DNA from: Ramlibacter sp. PS4R-6
Lineage (GTDB): Bacteria; Pseudomonadota; Gammaproteobacteria; Burkholderiales; Burkholderiaceae_C
Length of the DNA: 64,000 nt
Assembly: GCF_037572775.1 (NCBI RefSeq)
Contig: NZ_JBBHKA010000001.1
Location: forward strand, 744,001 to 808,000
Direction of reading: 5' to 3'
Numbering within the stretch: position 1 is the stretch's first letter; each line of letters starts with the position of its first letter. The notes below the pieces were generated by a model. The model made no database searches and was not told the DNA's origin. It saw only the letters and a program-made list of their open reading frames with translations. A program made the position numbers and the translations under genes. Shown here in pieces: positions 1 to 8,338 of the stretch.

Positions 1-961
1 GCCCGCGCGTGACGAGCTGGCCGGCCAGCGTGTCCAGCCGCGTCTCGCCGCCGCGGTTCATGCCCACCGTCTTCACCGCCTGCTGCAGGTCGATGCCGTG
101 CACCACCGCGTTGCGGATGGTGAACTTGGTCTGCGACTGCAGCACGTCGGGCAGCGCGCCCAGGTCCTTCAGGTTGGCCTGCACGTTGGTGTGCGCCTCC
201 AGCCGGCCCGTCAGCGTCTTGGACGGCGCGGTGAAAGTGGAGACCTCCACGTTCGCGGTGTCGAACTCGCCTTGCAGCTGCGGCTCGCTGCGCGCGTTCT
301 TGCTGGTCTCGAAGCGGCCGGTGATGGTGCCGCCGCCGACCTGGCCCTTGAGCGCCCACTTGTTGCCCGTGCGCTGCAGCTTGGCCTGCACGCCCTCCCA
401 GCGGCCTTGCGAGACCTCGATGTCCACCTGCGCCGGCAGGCCGTCGTCGTCGATGCGCGCCGTGGCGTCGATCACGCTGCGCTGGTTCTTCGTGTCCACC
501 CAGGTCACCTTGTCCAGCACGATGCGCTGCGGCAGTTGCACCGTCGCCTCGCCCGCGGGCTTCTTCTCCTTCGCCTTGTCCGGATGCGCCTTCTTGTAGG
601 CCGCGGCCACGGCCGCGATCGCATCCTGCGAGATCACCGCGTTGCGCACGTACAGCGTGGAGATCTCCAGCTTCTTCTGCAGCAGCCCCGACCACACCGG
701 CCGCGCCTCGATGCGCTCGAACGACAGCGGCGGGTTGCTCTTGACCACGGCGCGCTCCACCGCCACCGCGGGCAGCGGCCACACGTCCACCGTGAGGCCA
801 CCGAGCTCCACGGGCACGCCGGCGGCGGCGGAAACCTCCTTGGCCACGCGCAGGCGGAAGTCGTCGCTGCCCACCCAGGACTTCAGCGCGAGCGCCACGC
901 CGGCCAACGCCAGCACGATGACGGCGGCAATGCCGAGCAGCCACTTGAGCACACGGTTCAT
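1..961 (-). CDS. AsmA family protein (C-terminal part beyond the window)
   Basis: Read on the minus strand from the ATG at 961, this frame stays open to the window edge, giving about 320 N-terminal residues. It begins with a single hydrophobic segment (MNRVLKWLLGIAAVIVLALA) followed by a periplasmic-looking region containing VPVELGGLTVDVWPLP and FERIEARPVWSGLLQKKLEI. This is the usual start of AsmA/TamB-like inner-membrane-anchored proteins, which are implicated in phospholipid transport to the outer membrane. The N-terminal anchor, the DVWPLPAVAVERAVV-type turn and the long beta-rich body support the family. The exact subgroup cannot be told because the C-terminus is missing. It is divergent from gstA, with an 89-base gap. 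Confidence 0.8.
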   Translation of the reverse strand, partial: MNRVLKWLLGIAAVIVLALAGVALALKSWVGSDDFRLRVAKEVSAAAGVPVELGGLTVDVWPLPAVAVERAVVKSNPPLSFERIEARPVWSGLLQKKLEISTLYVRNAVISQDAIAAVAAAYKKAHPDKAKEKKPAGEATVQLPQRIVLDKVTWVDTKNQRSVIDATARIDDDGLPAQVDIEVSQGRWEGVQAKLQRTGNKWALKGQVGGGTITGRFETSKNARSEPQLQGEFDTANVEVSTFTAPSKTLTGRLEAHTNVQANLKDLGALPDVLQSQTKFTIRNAVVHGIDLQQAVKTVGMNRGGETRLDTLAGQLVTRG

Positions 962-1050
962 GCCTGCATTGTGGCGAAATCCCGCGCCCTGCACGAAAGT
1001 GCGCGCGTGGCTAGCATGGCTGTTTCGCCCCCGACCCCAGGAACTCTTCC

Positions 1051-1659
1051 ATGAAGCTCTACTACTCGCCCGGCGCCTGCTCGCTGTCGCCGCACATCGT
1101 GCTGCACGAAGCCGGCCTCGCGCACCAGGCCATCAAGGCGCCGACCAAGACGCACCAGCTCGAAGACGGGACGGACTACTACACGATCAACCCGCTGGGC
1201 TACGTGCCGCTGCTGGAACTGGACGACGGCGCGCGCCTGCGCGAAGGGCCGGCGATCGTGCAGTACCTGGCCGACCTGGTGCCGACGAAGAACCTCGCGC
1301 CGGCCAACGGCACGCTGCAGCGCTACCGCCTGCAGGAGTGGCTCACGTTCATCGGCACCGAGATCCACCAGAAATACTCGCCGCTGTTCAACCCCAACCT
1401 GCCCGAGGAAGCCAAGCAGGTTTTCCGCGACAAGCTGGCATCACGCTACAAGTGGGTCGACGGCGAGCTTCAGGGCAAGCAGTACCTGATGGGCGACAAC
1501 TTCACCGTGGCCGACGCCTACTTCTTCACCGTCACGCGCTGGGCGGACCCGCTGAAGATCGACCTGTCGCCCTTCCCCAACGTGAAGGCGCACCACGAGC
1601 GCGTAAAGCAGCGCCCCGCGGTGCAGGAAGCGTTGAAGACGGAAGGTTTGCTGAAGTAG
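1051..1659 (+). CDS. gstA: Glutathione S-transferase, beta class
   Basis: A 202-residue cytosolic glutathione transferase of the bacterial beta class, matching the roughly 200-residue length of E. coli GstA. The N-terminal thioredoxin fold carries the class-defining Cys10 in YYSPGACSLSPH, followed by the glutathione-binding NPLGYVPLLEL loop (cis-Pro53) and EGPAIVQYLAD. The helical C-terminal domain includes His106 (EIHQKYSPLF), which corresponds to the conserved beta-class His106, and FTVADAYFFTV near residue 150. It stands alone between the AsmA gene and a small leftward gene. The role is probably detoxification of electrophiles; the physiological substrate cannot be read from sequence. Confidence 0.93.
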   Translation: MKLYYSPGACSLSPHIVLHEAGLAHQAIKAPTKTHQLEDGTDYYTINPLGYVPLLELDDGARLREGPAIVQYLADLVPTKNLAPANGTLQRYRLQEWLTFIGTEIHQKYSPLFNPNLPEEAKQVFRDKLASRYKWVDGELQGKQYLMGDNFTVADAYFFTVTRWADPLKIDLSPFPNVKAHHERVKQRPAVQEALKTEGLLK

Positions 1660-1668
1660 CGCGCGCCC

Positions 1669-2019
1669 TCAGGGCTGCGGCTTCTTCTTCGGCTTGGACT
1701 TGGCCTTGGGCTGCGGCTCGGGCGGGCCGCCCAGGGCGCGCGTGTCCGGGCCCTGGTCGTCCTGCATCTGCGCCAGCGTCGCGCGCATCACGTTCTGCCC
1801 GATCGATGCGACCTCGGCACGCGTGTCGCGCACGCCGAAGGCCTGCTGGTGGGCGCGCGGCATCGCATCCTCGAACACGATGGCGCCCGCGCTGCTGCGC
1901 TCCTCGGCCGGCGACGCACCGATGTCGGTGACGACGGGGCTCTTGGTCTGGGCCGACGCGGCGCCCGCCGCGAACAGGGCGGCAGCTAGTGCGGCGCGAA
2001 GCCATGTATCGGGTTTCAT
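1669..2019 (-). CDS. Hypothetical secreted protein with a Lys/Pro-rich tail
   Basis: A 116-residue protein from the ATG at 2019. A clear Sec signal peptide (KPDTWLRAALAAALFAAGAASA, cleavage expected after ASA) is followed by a short polar body and a very basic, proline-rich end (PQPKAKSKPKKKPQP). A GGGGGC stretch lies just upstream of the start. No catalytic motif or recognised domain is visible. It is convergent with gstA (10-base gap) and divergent from the Spy/CpxP-like gene. A longer in-frame extension upstream exists but lacks a reasonable start and would bury the signal peptide. Function unknown; a periplasmic location is inferred. Confidence 0.6.
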   Translation of the reverse strand: MKPDTWLRAALAAALFAAGAASAQTKSPVVTDIGASPAEERSSAGAIVFEDAMPRAHQQAFGVRDTRAEVASIGQNVMRATLAQMQDDQGPDTRALGGPPEPQPKAKSKPKKKPQP

Positions 2020-2187
2020 GCCCCCATGGTGCGCCAACGCCCGCGCTTGGAAAGGGGGCGCAGCGCCAACGCTGCGGTAGGAAGCTTCCCACAGGGGGCG
2101 GCGGTCTTTACACATCAGCCACTCTCGCTGCATCCACCGGTTACAGATCAGGCGCAAAGTCACGCCATCGACCCTGAAAGGACAGCC

Positions 2188-2691
2188 ATGAAACCCACCT
2201 TCACCCGCATCGCCGCCGCCGCCGTGCTTGCCGCCTGCGCCTTGGGCGCGCAAGCCCAGACGCCGCCGCCCGCCGCGCCCGGCGGCCAGCCGCCGGCCAT
2301 GCACCAGCACGACGGGGCGCGCATGCAGCAACGCATGCAGGAGCGCCACGCGCGCCGCATGGAAGGCCTCAAGCGCATCCTGCAGATCACGCCCCAACAG
2401 GAAGGCGCGTGGGCCGCGTGGACCAGCGCGATGAAGCCCGCGGCGCGCACGCCGCACAACCGCGAAGAGTTCGCGCGCATGACCACGCCGCAGCGCATCG
2501 ACGCGCTGAAGCAGCGCCGTGCCGAGCGCAACGCGGCGCAGGACCGCCGCGGCGACGCGACCAAGACCTTCTACGGCCAGCTCTCCGCCCCGCAGCAGAA
2601 GGCCTTCGACGAAGTGGCGCTGAAGGTGATGGCGCGCGGCGGCAAGCGTGGCGGCATGCACGGCGGCCACCACGGCCGCTGGAACAGCTGA
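2188..2691 (+). CDS. Spy/CpxP family periplasmic protein (LTXXQ-like)
   Basis: A 167-residue protein whose start at ATG 2188 is preceded by GAAAGG. A signal peptide (TRIAAAAVLAACALGAQAQ) leads into a His/Met/Arg-rich helical protein. The segment RILQITPQQEGAWAAW (about residues 62-77) and the later FYGQLSAPQQKAFDEV are the paired LTXXQ-type motifs of the Spy/CpxP/ZraP family. The family comprises periplasmic chaperones or stress sensors, often tied to envelope stress or metals. The C-terminus (GGMHGGHHGRWNS) is His-rich and could bind metal. No adjacent two-component system is present, so the regulatory link is unknown. Confidence 0.75.
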   Translation: MKPTFTRIAAAAVLAACALGAQAQTPPPAAPGGQPPAMHQHDGARMQQRMQERHARRMEGLKRILQITPQQEGAWAAWTSAMKPAARTPHNREEFARMTTPQRIDALKQRRAERNAAQDRRGDATKTFYGQLSAPQQKAFDEVALKVMARGGKRGGMHGGHHGRWNS

Positions 2692-2703
2692 TCCGTAACG
2701 TGG

Positions 2704-2725
2704 GATCCCGGCGCAAGCCGGGATC
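2704..2725. repeat. REP-like palindrome between convergent genes
   Basis: A near-perfect inverted repeat (arms GATCCCGGC and GCCGGGATC around a short GCAA centre). Its core is shared, with a one-base difference, with elements at 8691-8720 and 12969-12998. It lies between the convergent Spy/CpxP-like and pagL genes, where it could also work as a transcription end point, though no T-tract follows. Confidence 0.6.
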
Positions 2726-2732
2726 TACCGCC

Positions 2733-3269
2733 TCAGAAGCTGTGCGCGTAGCGCAGCAGCACGAAGTTCTCGCCCGGGTTCGGGCGCTTGATCCCCGCGT
2801 TGGAGATGTGCACGAAGCGCACACCCACCTCATGCTCGCGCTGCGCGCCGAAGCCCACGCCCACACCCAGCATGTCGTAGAAGTTGAAGCGCGTGGAAAA
2901 GGTCTTGCGCCGGCTCACATACACGTCGTCGGTGTACGACAGGCCGATGCCCATCTCGGCAAAGAAGGGTGAGGCCGCACCGGGGCGCGCGCGCAGCACC
3001 GGCAGCAGGCCCAGCTGCACGAAGGTCTTGTTGCCGCCCGCCGTCTGCGGCGCACGCCAGAGGCTCGCGAAGCCTTCCACTTGCGCGCCCAGCTCCACAC
3101 CCCCCATCGCATAGCGCCAGTCCAGCGGCCACGCCACGCCTGCGGTGAGGCTGCTGGTGCCGTGCGCCGTGAAGCCGCCCGGTGCAATGAAGAACGAGCG
3201 GTCCGCGGCGGCGGCGCTCGCTGTGGTGCAGACGGTCGCGGCCGCGAGCAGGAGGCTTCGGATGTGCAT
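2733..3269 (-). CDS. pagL: Lipid A 3-O-deacylase (PagL-type acyloxyacyl hydrolase)
   Basis: A 178-residue outer-membrane beta-barrel enzyme with an N-terminal signal peptide ending in SAAAA. The C-terminal region reads [19 protein letters not shown] and ends LLRYAHSF. This is the PagL active-site segment: His154 and Ser156 form the His-x-Ser motif, Asn157 follows, and Glu167 is the likely acidic partner. The chain ends in an aromatic residue, as expected for barrel assembly. PagL enzymes remove the 3-O acyl chain of lipid A in the outer membrane. The gene is monocistronic, convergent with the Spy/CpxP-like gene and divergent from ybhP. Confidence 0.85.
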   Translation of the reverse strand: MHIRSLLLAAATVCTTASAAAADRSFFIAPGGFTAHGTSSLTAGVAWPLDWRYAMGGVELGAQVEGFASLWRAPQTAGGNKTFVQLGLLPVLRARPGAASPFFAEMGIGLSYTDDVYVSRRKTFSTRFNFYDMLGVGVGFGAQREHEVGVRFVHISNAGIKRPNPGENFVLLRYAHSF

Positions 3270-3364
3270 CGGCGGTTTTTACACGAAGTGGGCCCTGCGT
3301 CCTACATGGGGAACACCTGCCCGGCAGTACACCTATCCGGATACCCGCTGAAGACGTGCCCACC

Positions 3365-4123
3365 ATGAGCGAGACACAGGCTTCCGCCCCGGCCTTGACC
3401 GTGATGACGGTCAACATCCACAAGGGCTTCACGACATTCAACCGCAAGTTCATCCTGCCCGAGCTGCGCGACGCCGTCCGCAAGGTCGGCGCCGACATCG
3501 TCTTCCTCCAGGAAGTCATGGGGACGAACGGCGAGCACAAGGCCGGCAGCTGGGACTCGCCCCACTACGAGTTCCTCGCCGACGAGATCTGGCCGCAGTA
3601 CGCCTACGGCCGCAACATGGTCTATCCGCGCGGCCACCACGGCAACGCGGTGATGTCCAAGTTCCCGATCGTGCAGTACCAGAACCACGACGTGTCGGTG
3701 GCCGGCCCCGAAAAGCGTGGCCTCCTGCACTGCGTGATCCGCATGCCGGGCCACACCACCGACATCCACGCCATCTGCGCGCACCTGGGCCTGGCCGAAT
3801 CGCACCGGCAGCAGCAGCTGTCCCTGCTGTGCGACATCGTGCGCAGCGAAGTGCCCGATGGAGCGCCGCTGATCGTCGCGGGCGACTTCAACGACTGGCG
3901 CCGCAAGGCCCACGACATCCTCGAGCGCGAGGTGGGCCTGCACGAAGTGTTCGTCAGCGCGTACGGCGAGGCCGCCAAGACCTTCCCCGCGCGCTTCCCC
4001 ATCCTGTCGCTGGACCGCATCTACGTGCGCGACGCCTCGGTGCACCTGCCCGTGGTGCTGCCGCGCCGGCCGTGGTCGCACCTGTCGGACCACGCGCCGC
4101 TGGCCGCGGAGATCCACCTCTGA
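3365..4123 (+). CDS. ybhP: Endonuclease/exonuclease/phosphatase family protein, YbhP-like
   Basis: About 252 residues of the DNase I-like EEP fold. Motifs in order are VMTVNIHKG (Asn ligand), FLQEVMG (Mg-binding Glu), VAGDFNDW (catalytic Asp/Asn) and [14 protein letters not shown] (terminal Ser-Asp-His). The start at ATG 3365 is preferred over the in-frame GTG at 3356; neither has a clear ribosome-binding site. The gene order EEP protein, ClsB-type synthase, YbhN-type membrane protein matches the E. coli ybhP-clsB-ybhN operon, which is the main reason for the name. The substrate is unknown. It lies 6 bases upstream of clsB and is surely co-transcribed. Confidence 0.85.
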   Translation: MSETQASAPALTVMTVNIHKGFTTFNRKFILPELRDAVRKVGADIVFLQEVMGTNGEHKAGSWDSPHYEFLADEIWPQYAYGRNMVYPRGHHGNAVMSKFPIVQYQNHDVSVAGPEKRGLLHCVIRMPGHTTDIHAICAHLGLAESHRQQQLSLLCDIVRSEVPDGAPLIVAGDFNDWRRKAHDILEREVGLHEVFVSAYGEAAKTFPARFPILSLDRIYVRDASVHLPVVLPRRPWSHLSDHAPLAAEIHL

Positions 4124-4129
4124 GGCACC

Positions 4130-5362
4130 ATGAAGTCGCGATGGATTCCCGGCAACGACATCCGCCTGCTTGAAAACGGGGAGGCGTTCTTCCCGCGCGC
4201 GTTCGCGTGCATCGCCAATGCGAAGCGCGAGGTGATTCTGGAGACCTTCATCCTGTTCGAGGACAAGGTCGGCCTGCAGCTGCACGAGGCGCTGATCGCC
4301 GCCGCCCGCCGGGGCGTGCAGGTGGACGTGACCATCGACGGCTTCGGTTCGCCCGACCTGTCCAACCACTTCATCGCCACGCTCAAGGAAGCCGGCGTGC
4401 GCATGCATGTGTTCGACCCGGGCAAGCGCGTCTTCGGCCAGCGCCTGAACCTGCTGCGCCGCATGCACCGCAAGATCGTGGTGGTCGACGGCGAGGTGGC
4501 CTTCGTCGGCGGTATCAACTACTCGGCCGACCACCTGGCCGACTTCGGGCCCGAGGCCAAGCAGGACTACTCGGTGGAGATCCACGGCCCGCTGGTGGCC
4601 GAGATCCACCGCTTCACGCACGCCGCGCTGGCGCAAGGGCAGCGCTACCAGAAGCAGCGCGACTGGTGGCGCTGGCGCCGGCAGCTGCGCACACAGCCGC
4701 ACGAGCTGGCGCACGAAGGCGACGCCGACGCGATGTTCGTCGTGCGCGACAACGGCGACCACACCAGCGACATCGAGCGCCACTATCGCATCGCCATCCG
4801 CTCCGCGAAGAAGCGCATCGTCATCGCCAACGCCTACTTCTTCCCAGGCTACCGCCTGATCCGCGAGCTGCGCCGCGCGGCACGCCGCGGCGTCGACGTG
4901 CACCTGATCCTGCAGGGCGAGCCCGACATGCCGATCGTCAAGACGGCGGCGACCATGCTGTACCACTTGCTGCTGGGCGCGGGCGTGCAGGTCCACGAAT
5001 ACTGCGAGCGGCCCTTCCACGGCAAGGTGGCGCTGATGGACGACGAGTGGGCCACGGTGGGCTCGAGCAACCTCGACCCGCTGAGCCTGGCGCTCAACCT
5101 CGAGGCCAACGTCATCATCCGCGACCGCGCGTTCAACGCGCACCTGTACAGCCGGCTCGAGCACCTGATGCGGCACAGCTGCAAGCGCATCACCAGCGAC
5201 GAGGCCGGCGAGCTGCGCGGCTGGGACCTGGTGCGCAGCTTCTTCGCCTTCCACTTCACGCGCCGCTACCCGGGCTGGGCCTCGTGGCTGCCGCGGCACG
5301 TGCCGCGCCTGCTGCCCGCGCGCCACGACCGCCTCGATCCGGTCTACGAGAACAAGAGGTAG
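4130..5362 (+). CDS. clsB: Cardiolipin synthase B (phospholipase D superfamily)
   Basis: A 410-residue phospholipase D-superfamily transferase with two HKD motifs: His113-x-Lys115...Asp120 (HRKIVVVD, then FVGGINY) and His297-x-Lys299...Asp304 (HGKVALMD, then VGSSNLDPLSL). The absence of N-terminal transmembrane segments and the length fit ClsB rather than ClsA. ClsB-type enzymes make cardiolipin (and phosphatidylglycerol) at the inner membrane by phosphatidyl transfer. The C-terminus is basic (RRYPGWASWLPRHVPRLL), suitable for membrane association. It lies between ybhP and ybhN in a compact operon. Confidence 0.92.
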   Translation: MKSRWIPGNDIRLLENGEAFFPRAFACIANAKREVILETFILFEDKVGLQLHEALIAAARRGVQVDVTIDGFGSPDLSNHFIATLKEAGVRMHVFDPGKRVFGQRLNLLRRMHRKIVVVDGEVAFVGGINYSADHLADFGPEAKQDYSVEIHGPLVAEIHRFTHAALAQGQRYQKQRDWWRWRRQLRTQPHELAHEGDADAMFVVRDNGDHTSDIERHYRIAIRSAKKRIVIANAYFFPGYRLIRELRRAARRGVDVHLILQGEPDMPIVKTAATMLYHLLLGAGVQVHEYCERPFHGKVALMDDEWATVGSSNLDPLSLALNLEANVIIRDRAFNAHLYSRLEHLMRHSCKRITSDEAGELRGWDLVRSFFAFHFTRRYPGWASWLPRHVPRLLPARHDRLDPVYENKR

Positions 5363-5367
5363 GCGCA

Positions 5368-6411
5368 GTGGATGGCCGTACCTTGCCCCGCAGCGCCCTG
5401 GCGCGGCCCCGCGCGCGCGGCACCAGGCACCCTGCGGGCCATCCGCAGCACTGGCGCTCGCAGGAGTGGTGGACCTGGGTTAAGCGCGGCCTGTCGATCG
5501 CGTTCTTCGGCGCGGTGCTGTGGCTGCTGGTGCGCTACGCGCGCAACCTCGACTGGCAGGAAGTGTGGGACTCGGTCACGGAAATCCCCGTCTCCACGCT
5601 GGCACTCGCCATCGGCCTCGCGGCCCTGAGCCACCTCCTGTACAGCTGCTTCGACCTGATCGGCCGCAAGTACACGGGCCACACCTTGCCGGTGCCGACC
5701 GTGATGGCCGTGAACTTCGTGAGCTACGCCTTCAACCTGTGCATCGGCTCCATCGTCGGCGGCGTCGGCTTCCGCTACCGCCTGTACTCGCGCCTCGGCC
5801 TGAAGAACGGCGTCATCACGCGCATCGTGTCGATGAGCATGCTGACCAACTGGCTCGGCTACAAGCTGCTCGCGGGCGTGCTGTTCATCGTGCACCCCCT
5901 GGTGCTGCCGCCGTCCTGGCACATGGGCAACCACGGTATGCAGTGGGTCGGCGCGTTGCTGGTGGCGATCTCCGTGGCCTACCTCGCCGCGTGCGTGTAC
6001 TACGGCGACCACAGCTGGGACTGGAGGGGTCACGAGATCTACCTGCCGCCCTGGCGCCTGGCGGTGCTGCAGTACGTGATCTCGTGCGTGAACTGGTGCC
6101 TGATGGCCGGCGTCATCTACGTACTGCTGGGCCAGCGCCTGCACTACGCCGACGTGCTCACCGTGCTGCTCATCGGTGCGATCGCGGGCGTCATCGCGCA
6201 CGTGCCGGCGGGCCTGGGCGTGTTCGAATTCGTGTTTGTGGCACTTCTTTCGCACATCGTCAGCGAAGGCCGGCTCATCGGTGCGCTGCTCGGCTACCGT
6301 GCCATCTACTACATGTTGCCGCTGGCGATCGCGCTGGTCATGTACCTGGTGATGGAGTACCGCTCCAAGCATCACCGGCGTGCGCTGCGGCTCAGGGAGG
6401 GTGAGGTCTGA
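5368..6411 (+). CDS. ybhN: Flippase-like integral membrane protein, YbhN/AglD family
   Basis: A 347-residue polytopic membrane protein starting at GTG 5368, with AGAGG 8 bases upstream. After a polar head of about 40 residues, seven or eight hydrophobic segments follow. Family signatures include SHLLYSCFDLIGRKYTG, NFVSYAFNLCIGSIVGG, GFRYRLYSRLGL and the conserved IAHVPAGLGVFEFVFV near the end. These belong to the lysylphosphatidylglycerol-synthase transmembrane (UPF0104) family without the soluble synthase domain, so a lipid flippase-type role is the usual inference. It follows clsB by 5 bases and overlaps the next start, so it is part of a lipid operon that continues into repair genes. Confidence 0.87.
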   Translation: MDGRTLPRSALARPRARGTRHPAGHPQHWRSQEWWTWVKRGLSIAFFGAVLWLLVRYARNLDWQEVWDSVTEIPVSTLALAIGLAALSHLLYSCFDLIGRKYTGHTLPVPTVMAVNFVSYAFNLCIGSIVGGVGFRYRLYSRLGLKNGVITRIVSMSMLTNWLGYKLLAGVLFIVHPLVLPPSWHMGNHGMQWVGALLVAISVAYLAACVYYGDHSWDWRGHEIYLPPWRLAVLQYVISCVNWCLMAGVIYVLLGQRLHYADVLTVLLIGAIAGVIAHVPAGLGVFEFVFVALLSHIVSEGRLIGALLGYRAIYYMLPLAIALVMYLVMEYRSKHHRRALRLREGEV

Positions 6412-7109
6412 TGGTGATGCAGGCGCGCCTGGCGAGCGAGACCGACCTTGCGGGGTTCCGCGAGGAGGCGCGCGCGCTGCTGGCCCACCAGGTGCCGCCC
6501 GACGGCGTCGAGTGGCAGACCGCCCACGCGCAGAACGCCGAGTTCTTCAGCGACCCGTCGTCGCCCGCGCGCAAGTCCACCGTCAACGCCGCATCGGCCA
6601 TCGTTCCCGCGTCGTTCCTGCGCCTGTGCGAGGTGGTGGTGCTGCACCACGACCCCGAGCGCTTCGCGCTGCTGTACCGCCTGCTGTGGCGGCTGGTGCA
6701 TGAGCCGTCGCTGCGCCACGACCCGGTCGATGCCGACATGCAGCACGCGCACCAGATGGCGCAGGCCGTGAGGCGCGACATCCACAAGATGAAGGCTTTC
6801 GTGAAGTTCCGAGAGATCGACTTCGGCGCCGCGCAGACGCTGCAGGTCGCCTTCTACGAACCCACGCACCACATCCTCGAAGCCGTCGCGCCCTGGTTCT
6901 CCAAGCGCATGCACGAGGAGCGCTGGGTGATCTTCACGCCCGAGCTCAGCGTGGAGAGCGACGGCCACAAGCTGCACTTCGCACCGGGGCTGCCGCGCGC
7001 GCAGGCCCCCACCTACGAAGAGCGCGACAGCGCGTGGCTCGCGGCCTACGGCCACATCTTTGGCGACCACGCCATCGCGGTCAACGACTCGCTCGCACCG
7101 CCGCCATGA
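6411..7109 (+). CDS. TIGR03915/DUF4130 family putative DNA-repair protein
   Basis: A 232-residue protein overlapping the ybhN stop (TGATG) and preceded by a GGGAGG-type site. It has features of the DUF4130 family: LASETDLAGFREEARALLA, VPPDGVEW, SFLRLCEVVVLHHDPERFALLYRL, VRRDIHKMKAF, and the late EPTHHILEAVAPWF and RWVIFTPELSVESDG. In other bacteria this module is often fused to the N-terminus of a UdgX-type uracil-DNA binding domain and genetically linked to a radical SAM protein (TIGR03916). Here it is a separate gene, coupled by ATGA to udgX, and no radical SAM partner is seen nearby. Its biochemical activity is not established. Confidence 0.8.
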   Translation: MVMQARLASETDLAGFREEARALLAHQVPPDGVEWQTAHAQNAEFFSDPSSPARKSTVNAASAIVPASFLRLCEVVVLHHDPERFALLYRLLWRLVHEPSLRHDPVDADMQHAHQMAQAVRRDIHKMKAFVKFREIDFGAAQTLQVAFYEPTHHILEAVAPWFSKRMHEERWVIFTPELSVESDGHKLHFAPGLPRAQAPTYEERDSAWLAAYGHIFGDHAIAVNDSLAPPP

Positions 7110-7711
7110 CGAGCGCAGTCGTCGAGATCACTTCGCTCGACGCACTGAAGGCCGCCACGATGCGTTGCCGCGAGTGCCCGATCGGGTTCATCGCCACGCA
7201 ATCCGTGATCGGCGAAGGCAACCCCAGAGCGAAACTCATGCTGGTGGGCGAACAGCCCGGCGACCAGGAAGACAAGTTGGGCCACCCGTTCATCGGGCCG
7301 GCGGGCAAGTTGCTCGCGCGTGCGCTCGAAGCGGCGGGCGTGCCCGCGGAGAAAGTCTTCGTCTCCAATGCAGTGAAGCACTTCAAGTACGAGCTGCGTG
7401 GCAAGCGCCGCATCCACAAGACGCCGACGCAGCGCGAGGTTGCCGCCTGTCACCACTGGCTGGACGACGAGATCGCCATCGTCAAGCCGCAGGCCTTCGT
7501 CGCGCTCGGCTCGACCGCGGCGCTGTCGCTGATGGGCTACAAGGTGGGCGTGATGGCCGAACGCGGCAAGTGGCTGGAGCGCGAAGACGGCCGCAAGGTG
7601 CTGGTCACGCTGCACCCGTCGGCGCTGCTGCGCGGCGACCCGCAAGACAGGGACGCCGCTTTCGCGGCGTTCGTGCAGGACCTGTCGAAGGCGAAGAAGG
7701 CGCTGGCCTAG
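7106..7711 (+). CDS. udgX: UdgX-type uracil-DNA binding/glycosylase protein
   Basis: A 201-residue member of the uracil-DNA glycosylase superfamily. Motif A is GEQPGDQED (48-56), the C-terminal motif is TLHPSALLR (168-176), and the UdgX-specific loop KRRIHK (100-105) contains His104. In characterised UdgX the equivalent His becomes covalently attached to the sugar after uracil excision, trapping the protein on DNA. Cys21, Cys24 and Cys115 are candidate iron-sulfur cluster ligands. The start is ATG 7106, overlapping the previous stop by four bases. The role is base-excision or uracil tolerance. The KRRIH loop makes UdgX clearly preferable to a plain family 4 UDG. Confidence 0.93.
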   Translation: MTSAVVEITSLDALKAATMRCRECPIGFIATQSVIGEGNPRAKLMLVGEQPGDQEDKLGHPFIGPAGKLLARALEAAGVPAEKVFVSNAVKHFKYELRGKRRIHKTPTQREVAACHHWLDDEIAIVKPQAFVALGSTAALSLMGYKVGVMAERGKWLEREDGRKVLVTLHPSALLRGDPQDRDAAFAAFVQDLSKAKKALA

Positions 7712-8196
7712 CCCGGCGTGCGCGTGCTGTCCACCGTGGGCACGCCGTGCCTGGCCTGCTTCACCACGTTCTTGGCCGCGCGCTTGGTCTTCTTGACCGT
7801 GCTGCGTTCGTCCTTGGCCACGCCGGAATCGCGGTCGCGCTTGATCACGTCGCTGTCACGATCGCGCTTCACGATGTCCTTGTCGTCGCGCACCGCCTTG
7901 TTGACGGCGATCGCGTCGCCGCTGGCGGTGACCGTGCCTTGAGGCATGTCGCGCAGCCCCGAAGGCGGACGCAATGCCACGCCCGCGTTGTCGCTGCCCT
8001 GGATGCCGATGCCGCCTTGCGCGGGGCCGGCCAACGCGCCGGTGCCGGACTGCGCGCCCGCCATCGCGGGGCGGCCCTGGAACGTTACGCCGGCGTCGTT
8101 GCGCTGCTGGCCGTGCGCCAGCGACATCGTGAGCATCGCGACCGCGAGCACGATGGTGACGGCGAGCCAGTGATGGGGCGTGTGCAGGATCTTCAT
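7708..8196 (-). CDS. Hypothetical secreted protein with charged repeat
   Basis: A 162-residue protein with a hydrophobic N-terminus (HWLAVTIVLAVAMLTMSLAHG), probably a signal peptide, and AGGAG ahead of the ATG at 8196. The mature part is glycine/alanine-rich (PAMAGAQSGTGALAGPAQGG). It then contains a duplicated charged unit, VKRDRDSD-VIKRDRDSG (about residues 109-124), and a lysine-rich tail. No domain is recognised. It converges on udgX with a four-base overlap of the stop regions and is divergent from minC. The low-complexity charged repeat suggests a disordered periplasmic protein; the function is unknown. Confidence 0.55.
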   Translation of the reverse strand: MKILHTPHHWLAVTIVLAVAMLTMSLAHGQQRNDAGVTFQGRPAMAGAQSGTGALAGPAQGGIGIQGSDNAGVALRPPSGLRDMPQGTVTASGDAIAVNKAVRDDKDIVKRDRDSDVIKRDRDSGVAKDERSTVKKTKRAAKNVVKQARHGVPTVDSTRTPG

Positions 8197-8338
8197 GGTG
8201 CGCTCCTGGTCATCATGGGCAGTGTGGCCCGCGCGCAGCCGAACAACCACGTGCAATTCGCAACAGAATCTGTAGGACGTGGCCTGTCACGCGCTGCTAA
8301 TATGCGCGGCCTTTCACGGCTCAGCTGCTGTTTTCCCA

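Noticed and set aside
98..1054. Long plus-strand open frames over the AsmA gene (and many similar antisense frames across the window)
   Set aside because: High-GC DNA leaves antisense and shifted frames open. These have Arg/His/Ala-rich low-complexity translations and overlap clearly recognisable genes.
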